From contig JASGHK010000002.1 in assembly GCA_049841135.1 (NCBI GenBank), positions 248,001-312,000 of the forward strand: a stretch of DNA of 64,000 nt, written 5' to 3'. The position numbers and the translations under genes are program-made. Position 1 is the first letter of the stretch. Every line of letters begins with the position of its first letter. Source of the DNA: JACRCT01 sp049841135 (GTDB taxonomy: Bacteria; Myxococcota; Myxococcia; Myxococcales; UBA5297). The notes below the pieces were generated by a model. That model did not search any database and was not told where the DNA came from. It saw only the letters and a list, made by a program, of their open reading frames with translations. Shown in pieces: positions 38,429-46,828 of the stretch.

Positions 38429-38599
38429 ATGTTCTGGGCGATGGCCATCCTCCTGTTCGCGCTGTGGGCGCTCGGCCTGGCGAGCGGGGCCGTGCTGGGC
38501 GCCTGGGTGCACCTGCTGCTCGCCTTCGCCTTCGTCGCCCTGGTGTTGGCGGTCGTCCAGTCCGCGGCCGGGGCGCGCGGGACGCCTTCCAGGAGATGA
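38429..38599 (+). CDS. Small two-helix membrane protein (Lmo0937/DUF5670-like)
   Basis: 56 residues: two hydrophobic helices (FWAMAILLFALWALGLASG and WVHLLLAFAFVALVLAVVQS) joined by AVLGAW, the pattern of the Lmo0937 small membrane protein family (function unknown, often stress-linked). An in-frame ATG at 38411 would add six residues. The stop overlaps the start region of the next gene. Confidence 0.7.
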   Translation: MFWAMAILLFALWALGLASGAVLGAWVHLLLAFAFVALVLAVVQSAAGARGTPSRR

Positions 38600-38601
38600 C
38601 C

Positions 38602-39186
38602 ATGACCGAGGTGGGCTTCGGAGCCGGCGGACCCTGGACCGAGCGGCTCATGCTCGCCATCGACCGGCAGGGCTTCCAACGGCGCGAGTGCCCGAGCTGC
38701 CATCGGGTCTTCAAGGTCCGCGCGACGGGGATGGAGGCGCAGCTCGCGCTCAAGCGGCTCCTGGCGCCCGTCGAATGCGAGAACCTGCACGAGACGGACT
38801 GGCCGGCGCTGGCGCGGCATTGTCCGTACTGCGGCGGGGCCGCCAGCGACGACCAGTGGTTCACCGCCGAGCAGCGGGCGTTCCTGGACAAGCGCGGGCA
38901 GACGCTGGGCGAGGAGCTGCGCTACGAGCAGCTGGCGCACGTGCTGCGAACCCTGGCCGCCAACCCGGGGCCGACCTACCTGCCGGTGCGCCCGAAGAGG
39001 ATCGACGCGAGCCCGCCCGCCGAGCCCGACGACATGCGGGTGGTGACGCTGTTCTGCTGCGGCGAGGAGCTCAAGGTCGCCGACAGCTGGCAGGGCTCAG
39101 TCCGCTGCTTCCTGTGCGGGACGGAGCATGAGTTCGGCGGGGCGCTGGTGCGCGAGCGGCTCGCAAAGCTCTTGGGCGAGGACTGA
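38602..39186 (+). CDS. Double zinc-ribbon protein of unknown function
   Basis: 194 residues from ATG 38602, six bases after AGGAG; an ATG at 38596 has no spacing. Two zinc ribbons are visible. The N-terminal CPSCHRVF pairs with CPYCGG about 45 residues later, and the C-terminal LFCCGEELK pairs with CFLCGTEHEFGG. Between them is a helical region (TAEQRAFLDKRGQTLGEELRYEQLAHVLRTL). No catalytic motif. It follows the small membrane protein with overlapping ends. Confidence 0.7.
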   Translation: MTEVGFGAGGPWTERLMLAIDRQGFQRRECPSCHRVFKVRATGMEAQLALKRLLAPVECENLHETDWPALARHCPYCGGAASDDQWFTAEQRAFLDKRGQTLGEELRYEQLAHVLRTLAANPGPTYLPVRPKRIDASPPAEPDDMRVVTLFCCGEELKVADSWQGSVRCFLCGTEHEFGGALVRERLAKLLGED

Positions 39187-39294
39187 CCGCCGCGGTCATG
39201 TCACAAAGTAGCTGCCTATCTTACGCAAGGCGGGATCGCGACCGTCCGCAGCGCGCGCGCGGCGAAGTGGGCGCTCTCCGGGCGGCCGACCTGA

Positions 39295-40218
39295 CTACCG
39301 CGCCCGCTTGGCGAAGAACTCGTAGGTCTTGCCCAGCCCGTCGGCGAGCTTCACCTCCGGGCGCCAGCCGAGGATCTTCGCGGCCAGGGCATTGTCGATG
39401 ACGCTGCGGCGCTGCTCGCCCGGCTTGCCCTCGGCGTGGACCGCCTTGCGGTCGGTCTTGGCGGCCTTGGCCAGCTCGTCGTAGAGCCGGTTGACGTCGG
39501 TCTCGATGCCGGTGCCGATGTTGATCGCGCCGACGTAGTCCGAGGTCAGCGCCAGCGCGTTGGCCCGCGCGACGTCGCCCACGTAGACGAAGTCGCGGGT
39601 CTGGCCGCCGTCGCCGAAGATCGTGCAGTCGCGGTTCGAGAGCAGCCGGTCGCAGAAGATGGCGACGACGCCCGCCTCGCCGTGCGGGTTCTGGCGCGGG
39701 CCGTAGACGTTGGCGTAGCGCAGCGCCAGGTAGGAGAGGCCGTACTGCACCTTGTAGTAGTTCAGGTACATCTCGCCCGAGGCCTTGGAGACGCCGTACG
39801 GCGAGCACGGCCGCTGCGGGTGCGTCTCCGGGGCCGGGAAGACGTCCTGCTCTCCGTAGATGGCGCCGCCGGTGGACGAGAACACCACGCGCTTGGTGCC
39901 CGCCTTCACGCAGGCCTCGAGCAGGTTCACGAAACCGCCGATGTTCACGTCGGCGTCGAAGCGCGGGTCGGCGACCGAGCGGCGCACGTCCATCTGCGCC
40001 GCGAGGTGGTAGAGCGCCTCGATCTTGCGGTTGACGATCAGCTCGGCCGCCTCCTTGGAGCGGATGTCGAGCTTGTGCAGCTTCACCCGCGGGTCGAGGT
40101 TGTCGACGCGGCCGCTGGAGAGGTCGTCGACGACGTGCACCTCGTGCCCTTGGGCCAGCAGCGCATCGCTCACGTGGGAGCCGATGAACCCTGCGCCACC
40201 GCTGACCATGATCCTCAT
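39295..40218 (-). CDS. galE: UDP-glucose 4-epimerase-type SDR enzyme
   Basis: A 307-residue extended short-chain dehydrogenase. ATG 40218 lies behind GGAGG. Motifs are the NAD-binding GGAGFIGSH, the catalytic SSTGGAIYG with Y-x3-K in SPYGVSKASGEMYL, and YANVYGPRQNPHGEAGVVAIF. It resembles GalE and the WbpP/CapI-type UDP-sugar epimerases; the exact sugar is not readable. It follows the UXS-like gene on the same strand with a 79-base gap, so the pair likely supplies surface polysaccharide precursors. Confidence 0.85.
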   Translation of the reverse strand: MRIMVSGGAGFIGSHVSDALLAQGHEVHVVDDLSSGRVDNLDPRVKLHKLDIRSKEAAELIVNRKIEALYHLAAQMDVRRSVADPRFDADVNIGGFVNLLEACVKAGTKRVVFSSTGGAIYGEQDVFPAPETHPQRPCSPYGVSKASGEMYLNYYKVQYGLSYLALRYANVYGPRQNPHGEAGVVAIFCDRLLSNRDCTIFGDGGQTRDFVYVGDVARANALALTSDYVGAINIGTGIETDVNRLYDELAKAAKTDRKAVHAEGKPGEQRRSVIDNALAAKILGWRPEVKLADGLGKTYEFFAKRAR

Positions 40219-40297
40219 CGTCCGCCTCCTGGTGCCGATCCTCGTCCGGACCGCAATCTCGTCACTTCTCCGGGTGGCCACAACCGCCCGGGATCGT

Positions 40298-41242
40298 TCA
40301 GGCCTTCACCACGCCCTTGAAGAACTCGATGGTCCGGCCGATGCCCTCTTCGAGCATGACCCTGGGCTCCCAGCCGAGGACCTTCTTGGCGCGGGTGATG
40401 TCCGGCTTGCGCTGCTTGGGGTCGTCCTGCGGGAAGGGCTTATAGACCAGGTTGCCGCCCCGCCCAGCGAGCCGGCGCACGACCTCTGCCAGCTCGAGCA
40501 TGGTGAACTCGCCCGGGTTGCCGATGTTGACCGGCTCCGGGTAGTCGCTCTCGGCCAGCAGCAGGATGCCGCGCACCAGGTCGTCGACGTAGCAGAACGA
40601 GCGGGTCTGCTTGCCGTCGCCGAAGATGGTGAAGTCCTCGCCGCGCAGCGCCTGGCCGATGAACGCCGGCACCACGCGCCCGTCGTCCAGCCGCATGCGG
40701 GGCCCGTAGGTGTTGAAGATGCGGACCATGCCGGTGTTGACGCCCAGCGCACGGCGGTAGGCGCTGACCACGGCCTCGCCGTAGCGCTTGGCCTCGTCAT
40801 AGCAGGAGCGCGGGCCGATGGTGTTGACGTTGCCCCAGTAGCTCTCGGGCTGCGGGTGGATGTTGGGGTCGCCGTAGATCTCGCTGGTCGAGGCCTGGAT
40901 GAAGCGGGCCTTGTTGACGTGGGCGAGCTTGAGGCAGTTCTCGGTGCCCAACGAGCCCACGCGCAGCGTCTCGATGGGCAGCTTGGCGTAGTCGATGGGC
41001 GAGGCCGGCGAGGCGAAGTTGAGGACGAAGTCGACCTGGCCCTCGACCTTCAGGCCCTCGCTGATGTCCTGGTGCAGGTACTTGAAGCCGGGGTTCTTCT
41101 CGAGCGGCGCCACGTTGGCGCGGTTGCCCGTGATGAGGTTGTCGACGGCCACCACCTCGTGGCCTCGGGACAGGAGCGTCTCGCACAAGTGCGAGCCCAG
41201 GAAGCCCGCGCCCCCGGTCACCACCCAACGCTTGGTCGTCAT
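40298..41242 (-). CDS. UDP-glucuronate decarboxylase (UXS-like)
   Basis: A 314-residue extended SDR that turns UDP-glucuronate into UDP-xylose. The family's marks are GGAGFLGSHL, NFASPASPIDYAKLPIETL, ASTSEIYGDP, the strongly conserved PQPESYWGNVNTIGPRSCYDEAKRYGE (catalytic Tyr and Lys; key residues only quoted) and IFNTYGPRM. This distinguishes it from dTDP-glucose dehydratases. Length is normal. It is a partner of the epimerase gene downstream. Confidence 0.9.
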   Translation of the reverse strand: MTTKRWVVTGGAGFLGSHLCETLLSRGHEVVAVDNLITGNRANVAPLEKNPGFKYLHQDISEGLKVEGQVDFVLNFASPASPIDYAKLPIETLRVGSLGTENCLKLAHVNKARFIQASTSEIYGDPNIHPQPESYWGNVNTIGPRSCYDEAKRYGEAVVSAYRRALGVNTGMVRIFNTYGPRMRLDDGRVVPAFIGQALRGEDFTIFGDGKQTRSFCYVDDLVRGILLLAESDYPEPVNIGNPGEFTMLELAEVVRRLAGRGGNLVYKPFPQDDPKQRKPDITRAKKVLGWEPRVMLEEGIGRTIEFFKGVVKA

Positions 41243-41294
41243 CGGTTCCTCTATCTTCTTCTTGGTAAGGAGCTCGCCCGCGGCGGGGTCGAGG

Positions 41295-41480
41295 CTACGG
41301 CTTGCGGTCGTCGAACGTCAGCTGCCCCGGAAGGTGCTGCTTGTACCGCTCGAGCACCAGATCGATGCCCTCGCGGATGAACGAGGCGACCGGGATGCGG
41401 GTCTTCTCGCTCAGGAGCTTGAGCTTCTCGTTCTGCTCGGGGGTGATGTAGACGGTCGTCGAGATCTTGTTGCGCGCCAT
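41295..41480 (-). CDS. Ribbon-helix-helix DNA-binding protein
   Basis: 61 residues with an N-terminal beta strand (ISTTVYITPEQNEKLKLLS) and two helices (PVASFIREGIDLVLERYK), the CopG/MetJ-type fold. It probably dimerises and binds short operators. It has its own well-formed promoter at 41514-41542. There is no toxin gene beside it, so a solitary regulator is more likely than an antitoxin. Confidence 0.85.
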   Translation of the reverse strand: MARNKISTTVYITPEQNEKLKLLSEKTRIPVASFIREGIDLVLERYKQHLPGQLTFDDRKP

Positions 41481-41513
41481 GCGTGGGACCCCACTGGCCG
41501 ACAGCGGGGCGCG

Positions 41514-41542
41514 ACCCTACGTGGCCGTATACGTATTGTCAA
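41514..41542 (-). promoter_or_regulatory. Sigma-70-type promoter of the RHH gene
   Basis: On the minus strand: TTGACA (41542-41537), exactly 17 bases, then TAGGGT (41519-41514), about 34 bases before the ATG. The spacer contains the GTATAC/TACGTA dyad, a possible autoregulatory operator. Confidence 0.6.
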
Positions 41543-41650
41543 TCGAGGTTGGGAGCAGCCAAGGACCCAACTGCGATTGCCCGGATCGCTCCGGGCAACC
41601 CTGTCAAAGGAGCTCAATCTGCCGAGCGACCGCCCGGCCGAGGCCTAGCC

Positions 41651-41872
41651 TCAGGTGAAGCCGCCGTGCCCACCTCCGCAGCCGCCGCCGCTGCCGGTGG
41701 AGGCGCCGCCGCCGGCGACGCTGACGAAGCCCAGCGACGTCGTGGACAAGAGCCGCTGGACGTCCTTGGTCCCGCAGGTGGGGCAGGCCGCATCGGCCTC
41801 GTCGGCGTGGTTGCGGATGAGCTCTTCGAAGGTGTGGCCGCAGGTGCGGCACTTGAACTCGTAGAGAGGCAT
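41651..41872 (-). CDS. FmdB family zinc-ribbon protein
   Basis: 73 residues starting MPLYEFKCRTCGHTFEEL, the defining FmdB/PF09723 pattern, with C-x2-C at residues 8-11 and a second C-x2-C in ACPTCGT. The tail is Gly/Ser-rich (GGGASTGSGGGCGGGHGG). GGAAGG lies three bases before the ATG. Function is poorly known (putative regulator of formamidase and amide metabolism in the first described case). Confidence 0.88.
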   Translation of the reverse strand: MPLYEFKCRTCGHTFEELIRNHADEADAACPTCGTKDVQRLLSTTSLGFVSVAGGGASTGSGGGCGGGHGGFT

Positions 41873-42064
41873 GGTCCTTCCTTGTGCCCGACTCGGGGCA
41901 TCCGTAGGAGCCCCGGTGATCCAATCCGGTTCGGGCGGAAACGAAAGAGGGGTATTCGGAAGCGCGCCGGCACGCAAGCAGTTGGGAACGCAGAGTTGAC
42001 CCGTCGGGGGCCAACGGCCTATCAATTGGCAGTCTTTTTCAGAACTTCGGCCCGGTGAGAAGCG

Positions 42065-42077
42065 CCGAACCGAAGTC
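42065..42077. repeat. Dispersed motif CCGAACCGAAGTC, copy 2
   Basis: The identical 13-mer occurs at 26190-26202 and (inverted relative to its gene) at 63887-63899, each in a 5' leader. Here it ends 24 bases before the ATG of the lipoprotein gene. Confidence 0.45.
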
Positions 42078-42100
42078 GTCCTCGAAGGATAGGGTGCTCC

Positions 42101-42706
42101 ATGAAGCGGGCTTTGTGGTCGGCGTTGGCGCTGTCGTTCCTGGGCGCCTGCGCCTCGACTCCCGAGAAGAAGGAAGACCCGGCTGCCGAGAAGAAGGCGG
42201 ACGACGAGGGAGAGGGCATCAAGGAGGAGCGCCGCGGCGACGAGGTGGTCAAGGAGTTCGACCTCAACCGCGACAAGAAGCCCGACGTCTGGAAGTTCTT
42301 CACCATGACGAAGGACGAGACCGGCAAGCCCGTCGAGCGCCTGGCCCGCAAGGAGATGGACATCAACTTCGACGGCAAGGTCGACATCTGGCGCTACTAC
42401 GACGACAAGGAGCAGATGGAGAAGGAGGCCCTCGACCTCGACTTCGACGGCCGCATCGATCAGGTCAACTACTACGAGCGCGGCCAGATCGTGAAGAAGG
42501 AGAAGGACCTCAACTACGACAAGAAGCCCGACCTCTGGATCTATTACGAGAAGGGCAAGACCGTTCGGAAGGAGCGCGACACGAACGGCGACGGGAAGAT
42601 CGACTACTGGGAGTACTGGGAGAGCGACGCCATCGACCGCATCGGCGAGGACCTGGACGGCGACGGCACGGTCGACAAGTGGACCAAGCGGGCAGCCGCC
42701 GAGTAG
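42101..42706 (+). CDS. Lipoprotein with tandem acidic D-x-N/D-x-D repeats
   Basis: A 201-residue predicted lipoprotein (lipobox LGAC, Cys17). After a charged spacer come five repeats of about 25 residues with the core D-L/I/T-N-x-D-x-K/R-x-D followed by aromatic residues: DLNRDKKPDVWKFF, DINFDGKVDIWRYY, DLDFDGRIDQVNYY, DLNYDKKPDLWIYY, DTNGDGKIDYWEYW. A final DLDGDGTVDKW resembles an EF-hand/dockerin calcium loop. Likely a calcium-binding outer-membrane lipoprotein; the partner is unknown. A terminator follows. Confidence 0.75.
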   Translation: MKRALWSALALSFLGACASTPEKKEDPAAEKKADDEGEGIKEERRGDEVVKEFDLNRDKKPDVWKFFTMTKDETGKPVERLARKEMDINFDGKVDIWRYYDDKEQMEKEALDLDFDGRIDQVNYYERGQIVKKEKDLNYDKKPDLWIYYEKGKTVRKERDTNGDGKIDYWEYWESDAIDRIGEDLDGDGTVDKWTKRAAAE

Positions 42707-42741
42707 CTCGAAGGTCGCAGCCTTCCATTCGTTGAAGACCA

Positions 42742-42778
42742 TCGACCCCAGTCCGCGAGGGCTGGGGTCGACGCTTTC
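42742..42778 (+). terminator. Terminator after the repeat lipoprotein
   Basis: A 10-bp perfect stem (TCGACCCCAG at 42742-42751 with CTGGGGTCGA at 42762-42771) and the downstream CGCTTTCTC. Confidence 0.7.
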
Positions 42779-42855
42779 TCGCCCCTCGACGAGCTGGGGT
42801 GCCGGCGACTTATGACTTAAGCCTCCCCCCGCTTCCTGCTAGGTTCCGCCCCTCG

Positions 42856-44484
42856 ATGCGCAAGCACGCCTTCGCGATCGTCTTCGGCCTGTGCCTGGCA
42901 GTCACCGTGCTCCCGCTCTGGGTCGCGCGCCACCTGCCCTCGGTCGACCTGCCCCAACACCTCTTCCTCATCCACGTGCTCTCGCACCTGGGCGACCCTT
43001 CCCTGCCCTACCACGACCTCTACGTCGCCAGGCCGGGGCTCACCTACCTGACCTTCTACTACTCGGTGCGGGGCATGGCCTCGGTGGTCGGCGTCGAGAC
43101 GGCCATGAAGCTCTGGCTGACGCTCGTCTTGGCCGGCATCCCGCTGTCGCTGATGGTGCTGTTGCGCTCGCTGGGGCGCAGCAAGTGGCTGGCGCTGCTG
43201 GCCTGCCCGCTCGTCTACACCGACAACTTCTACTGGGGCCTCGTCAGCTTCCTCTCCTCGCTGCCGCTGACCTTCCTGGTCATGGCCTTCTTCGTCCGCT
43301 CCCTCGAGGCTCCGGTCACCGACCGAAGACGGCACTGGGCGGCGCTCTTCCTGTCCTGCCTGAGCCTCGTGCTGCTGCAGCTCACCCACGGCGCGGGGAT
43401 CATTTTCCCGGCGTTCGCGCTGCCCCTGCTGCTCCTGACGACGCCCTCGGACTGGACGCGGCGGATCCGCGCGTGCCTGGCCCTGGTCCCCGGCGTCGCG
43501 CTCTTCCTCGCCTGGCTCTTCTCCGGCGTCACGCAGGGCCGCAAGCTGGGCGCCCCGGGCGAGGCGTGGAAGGCCTCCGGCCCGCTCTTCGACGGCGCGA
43601 ACTGGGTCTTCCAGCCCTGGCATACCAAGCTGTCGCTCCAGCCGTTCGGAGGCCAATTCGTCGAGCTGCTCGCCAACGGCTTCTGGGACTACGCCGACCG
43701 GTACGCCCTCTACGCCCTGGGCGCGGCGGCGCTGCTGGTCGCTGCGCTGGGGCTCGTCTTCCGGCAGCCGGTGAGCAAGGGCGCCGTGGCCCGCGCGCGC
43801 CCTGCGCTGCTCTTCCTGCTGGCGCTCGCCTGCTTCCTGTTCCTGCCGCAGGACATCAAGGGCTACATGTACCAGCTGCATCCGCGCTACGCGCAGGTGG
43901 CGGCGCTGCTGGCCATCGCCGTGCTCCCCTTCCCCTTCGGCGCCTCCTACAAGGCCTTCGTCCCCGTGGCCGCGGCCGTGGCGCTCTACTCGGGCATCAA
44001 CCTCGCAGTGCTCTTCCACCGCTTCGACGTCGAGGCGGACAACTTCGAGATGCTCCTCAAGGACGTCCCCCCCAAGGCGAAAGTCATGCACCTCGTCACC
44101 GACTGGGGGAGCCGGCACGCGACGCACGCGGTCTACCTGCACTACGCGGCGCTCGCCGCGCTGCGGGTGGACGGCGTCCCCAGCTTCTCCTTGGCGACCG
44201 ATCCGTCATTCCCGGTCGGTTACCAGGAGGGCAAGCAGGTCCCAGCCTCGCCGTGGGAGTGGCGGCCCACGGAGACGACCTGGGAGCAGGCGCGCTGGTA
44301 CGACGTGTACTTGAGCCGGGACAACCTCACGCCGGACGTCATCTTCCGCGCCCACGCGAGCGAGCTGGAGCAGGTCGCGCGCGCGGACCGGTGGCGCCTG
44401 TTCCGGAAGAAGACGACGCAGGCGGCGTCACCCGGTCCCATGCGACCTATAATCGCCAAGCCGCCGGAGGGAGAGCATCCATGA
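42856..44484 (+). CDS. Polytopic membrane protein, GT-C glycosyltransferase-like
   Basis: 542 residues from ATG 42856. About ten to eleven transmembrane helices are spread over residues 5-400. The first periplasmic loop carries LPSVDLPQHLFL, an acidic motif in the place expected for GT-C (polyprenol-sugar) glycosyltransferases. A soluble C-terminal domain follows (about 400-542, HLVTDWGSRHATHAVYLHY, WYDVYLSRDN). I infer a surface-glycan transferase but cannot assign a donor. It overlaps the next gene by four bases (ATGA). Confidence 0.6.
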   Translation: MRKHAFAIVFGLCLAVTVLPLWVARHLPSVDLPQHLFLIHVLSHLGDPSLPYHDLYVARPGLTYLTFYYSVRGMASVVGVETAMKLWLTLVLAGIPLSLMVLLRSLGRSKWLALLACPLVYTDNFYWGLVSFLSSLPLTFLVMAFFVRSLEAPVTDRRRHWAALFLSCLSLVLLQLTHGAGIIFPAFALPLLLLTTPSDWTRRIRACLALVPGVALFLAWLFSGVTQGRKLGAPGEAWKASGPLFDGANWVFQPWHTKLSLQPFGGQFVELLANGFWDYADRYALYALGAAALLVAALGLVFRQPVSKGAVARARPALLFLLALACFLFLPQDIKGYMYQLHPRYAQVAALLAIAVLPFPFGASYKAFVPVAAAVALYSGINLAVLFHRFDVEADNFEMLLKDVPPKAKVMHLVTDWGSRHATHAVYLHYAALAALRVDGVPSFSLATDPSFPVGYQEGKQVPASPWEWRPTETTWEQARWYDVYLSRDNLTPDVIFRAHASELEQVARADRWRLFRKKTTQAASPGPMRPIIAKPPEGEHP

Positions 44485-45680
44485 GCAAGGGCAAGTCCGG
44501 TCCCGGTTCCAGGCGAGTCCTCGAGCGCCTGCGCTCCAACGAGCAGGCCTCGAGCCTGTCCGCCGACCTGTCGGTCAAGGACTCGGAGGTGGCGGCCGCG
44601 CGCGAGCTGGTGCGCCACATCGGCGAGCACCAGGCCGTGGCCGCGGGCCAGCTCCCCGAGGTGCTGGCGCAGGCCGTCGTCGAGGCCGCCGTCCAGATCG
44701 AGCATGCCGACTTCCTCAAGGCCGTCGCCGAGCAGGGCGCCAAGGGGGCCTCCAGCGCGGCCAAGCGCGGGCTCGCCATCCTGCGCTCCAAGGGCATCGA
44801 CATCGAGGTCGAGAGCAGGGGCGAGGCGGTCTTCAAGAGCGACGCCCAGAGGCCCGACGACCTGGCCTGCTTCCTGTCCACCTGCGACTCGAACGGCGAG
44901 CGGGCGCTCTGGATCCCCCGGGCGGTGCGCGGCGGCCTGCACCTGGTCACGGTGCTCCTCTCCGACACCCGCGGCGTCGAGCACGTCGCCACCGACGAGG
45001 TGAGCCGCAAGAGCTTCAAGCGCCTGCGCGAGGAGCTGCTCGACCGCGCCGGCCCCCACGGCATCACCCTGCTGGAGATCCCGCCCGCCCGCGCCCGCGG
45101 GGTCCTGGCCATCGCCCGCTCCCAGGCGCCCAAGGGCTTGACCATCGACCAGGAGGCGCAGCTGGCCGGCCTGCTGGGCGACCCCAAGGACGCGGCCTCA
45201 CCCGCGCGCAACGAGCCACCGCTCGCAGGCGCGCTCGAGGCCCAGCGGGTCGGCGAGTCGGCGCAGCTCCACGAGGAGCGCGAGGTCCGCAGCTGGATCC
45301 CCGAGGCCGATATGGTCCGGGCGCTCGGCCTCAAGCTCGACGAGATCGACGCCAGCGCGCTGTACGTCGACGAGGCCCAGAAGAAGGCGCAGCGCGAGCA
45401 CGAGCTGGGCAAGGCGGTCGAGGCCTACTTCGACGGCCCGCGTCGCGCCGTGTACGCCAACCGCCTGTTCGAGCTCTCCGAGGCCTTCAAGTCCCAGAAG
45501 CGCTCCGAGGCCGCCGAGCGCGCCGCCGCCACCGCGCGGGCGCTGGCCAGGGGCGAGAAGCCCACCGCCGTCCCCTTCTGCCACCGGATGTTCGAGAAGC
45601 TCCTCGCCGGTGTGACCAGGCCGGGCACCGCGCCCGTCCCTCCGCCGAGCGCCGGCGGCCTGGTGACGCCCGGCCCGTAG
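44481..45680 (+). CDS. Conserved protein of unknown function
   Basis: 399 residues, cytosolic, helical. ATG 44481 is preceded by GGAGGGAGAG and overlaps the upstream stop. The N-terminal half looks like helical repeats (AARELVRHIGEHQAVAAGQLPEVLAQAVVEAAVQIEHADFLKAV; read in pieces). The middle has beta character (ALWIPRAVRGGLHLVTVLLSDTRGV) and the C-terminal third is helical again (WIPEADMVRALGLKLDEIDASALYVDE). The pattern suggests a HEAT-like scaffold. No catalytic signature and no signal peptide. Confidence 0.6.
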   Translation: MSKGKSGPGSRRVLERLRSNEQASSLSADLSVKDSEVAAARELVRHIGEHQAVAAGQLPEVLAQAVVEAAVQIEHADFLKAVAEQGAKGASSAAKRGLAILRSKGIDIEVESRGEAVFKSDAQRPDDLACFLSTCDSNGERALWIPRAVRGGLHLVTVLLSDTRGVEHVATDEVSRKSFKRLREELLDRAGPHGITLLEIPPARARGVLAIARSQAPKGLTIDQEAQLAGLLGDPKDAASPARNEPPLAGALEAQRVGESAQLHEEREVRSWIPEADMVRALGLKLDEIDASALYVDEAQKKAQREHELGKAVEAYFDGPRRAVYANRLFELSEAFKSQKRSEAAERAAATARALARGEKPTAVPFCHRMFEKLLAGVTRPGTAPVPPPSAGGLVTPGP

Positions 45681-45702
45681 CGGCGGCACCCGCCCTCTGA
45701 AA

Positions 45703-45744
45703 AGACCGAGGCCCTTGGATCGCAGGATCCAAGGGCCTCGACCA
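45703..45744. terminator. Bidirectional terminator
   Basis: A perfect 15-bp stem (45707-45721 with 45726-45740) has loop GCAG between convergent genes. Minus-strand flank GTCTTTTC gives a T-run; the plus-strand flank is ACCATTTCC. Confidence 0.8.
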
Positions 45745-45764
45745 TTTCCGAAACCTGAATGGCC

Positions 45765-46166
45765 CTACGGCGCAGTCGCCGTACGGAAGTGCGAGGTCAC
45801 GTCCGCGGCGAAGCGCGTGTCGTCTGCCGCGGCCAGTCCCTTGGACACCACGATGACGTAGCTGGTGTTCGCCAGCAGCGCCTCGTGATCCAGCGCGAGG
45901 CACTCGGCGACGGCGGTGGCCTTGATGCCCAGCCCGGGGACGTCGCTCGACTCGCCCTCGACCCGCAGGGTGAGGGCACCGGTCGCCGCGGTGACGTCCA
46001 TCTCGCGGTTGAAGCAGACGGTCGGGACCGCGTCCGTCGCGATGCCGATGGCGCCGTCGTGGGGCGAGACGTTGACGATGCCCAGGGGGACCACCACTTC
46101 GACCCTGGGCTGCCCGCAGGCGGACAGCCCGACCAGGCACAGCGTGGTGAGCAGGAGCTTGTTCAT
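45765..46166 (-). CDS. Small lipoprotein with a Big_5/SbsA Ig-like domain
   Basis: 133 residues: signal peptide and lipobox LSAC (Cys17), then one Ig-like domain. Its motifs are VNVSPHDGAIGIATDAVPTVCFNREMD, LALDHEALLANTSYVIVVSKGL and FRTAT, the typical 'SPA.GA..V..d..i.v.Fs..M' pattern of Big_5. Probably a surface-adhesion or structural module. Confidence 0.75.
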   Translation of the reverse strand: MNKLLLTTLCLVGLSACGQPRVEVVVPLGIVNVSPHDGAIGIATDAVPTVCFNREMDVTAATGALTLRVEGESSDVPGLGIKATAVAECLALDHEALLANTSYVIVVSKGLAAADDTRFAADVTSHFRTATAP

Positions 46167-46243
46167 GGCGGACGAAACGTACCGAAGTGCCGGGGGGATG
46201 GCAAACGGCCGGGCCCAGCCCCTCGGCCGTCGCGCTCAGGTGC

Positions 46244-46825
46244 TCAGGCGCTCTTGGCCTTCCCCGCCACCGGCGCCCCCGGCGGCCGGCCCGGCACCGG
46301 CAGCGGGTCCTTGTCCAGCGCCAGGCCCTTCATCGAGCCCGCCGCGTCGTGGAAGGTGCTGCACAGCGCCCGACCTTCGCCGAACAGGACGATTCGCTCG
46401 CCCTTGAAGCTGGCGGCGCCCTCGGCGAGGAAGACGCGCGCGCGGTCGAGGTCGCTGGCGCCTTCCACCGGCGGCAAGAAGGTCGCGAAGCTCTTCACCC
46501 CGGCCATGGACAGAGCCTCGCAGGCCTTCTTCACGTTCGCGCCGAAGGCCTCCTTGCCGTGCGCCTTGCGCCGGCCGGCCCCGAAGCAGAACAGCTTGGC
46601 CGTCCCCAGCCGCCCGAACACCGGGAAGAGCAGCGCGTCGCCCGGAACGCCCACGAAGCGGCCTTCGGTGAGCACCCGCGAGAGTGAGCCGCACAGCCGC
46701 CAGTCGACGTAGCCCGCCAGGCCCCGCAACGGCCGCTCGTCCTCGAACACGAACAGGCACGCCGCCTCGACGCCGGTGAGCGCGTCGAGGGGGGCCAGCC
46801 CGGCGTCGGCGAACGAGAGGCGCAA
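46244..46825 (-). CDS. Peptidase M17 N-terminal-like (macro-fold) protein
   Basis: 193 residues resembling only the non-catalytic N-terminal domain of leucyl aminopeptidase: PLRGLAGYVDWRLCGSLSRVLTEGRFVGVPGDALLFPVFGRLG (quoted motifs AGYVDWRLCGSLS and GDALLFP), AKLFCFGAG and VKKACEAL. The metal-binding peptidase domain is absent, so it is not an aminopeptidase. Such stand-alone domains occur beside nusB in myxobacteria. It starts 3 bases after nusB. Role unknown, perhaps ligand binding or regulation. Confidence 0.7.
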   Translation of the reverse strand: MRLSFADAGLAPLDALTGVEAACLFVFEDERPLRGLAGYVDWRLCGSLSRVLTEGRFVGVPGDALLFPVFGRLGTAKLFCFGAGRRKAHGKEAFGANVKKACEALSMAGVKSFATFLPPVEGASDLDRARVFLAEGAASFKGERIVLFGEGRALCSTFHDAAGSMKGLALDKDPLPVPGRPPGAPVAGKAKSA

Positions 46826-46828
46826 GGG

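Noticed and set aside
41295..41480. RHH protein as antitoxin of a TA pair
   Set aside because: No toxin-like gene overlaps or adjoins it; the neighbours are a UXS enzyme and FmdB.
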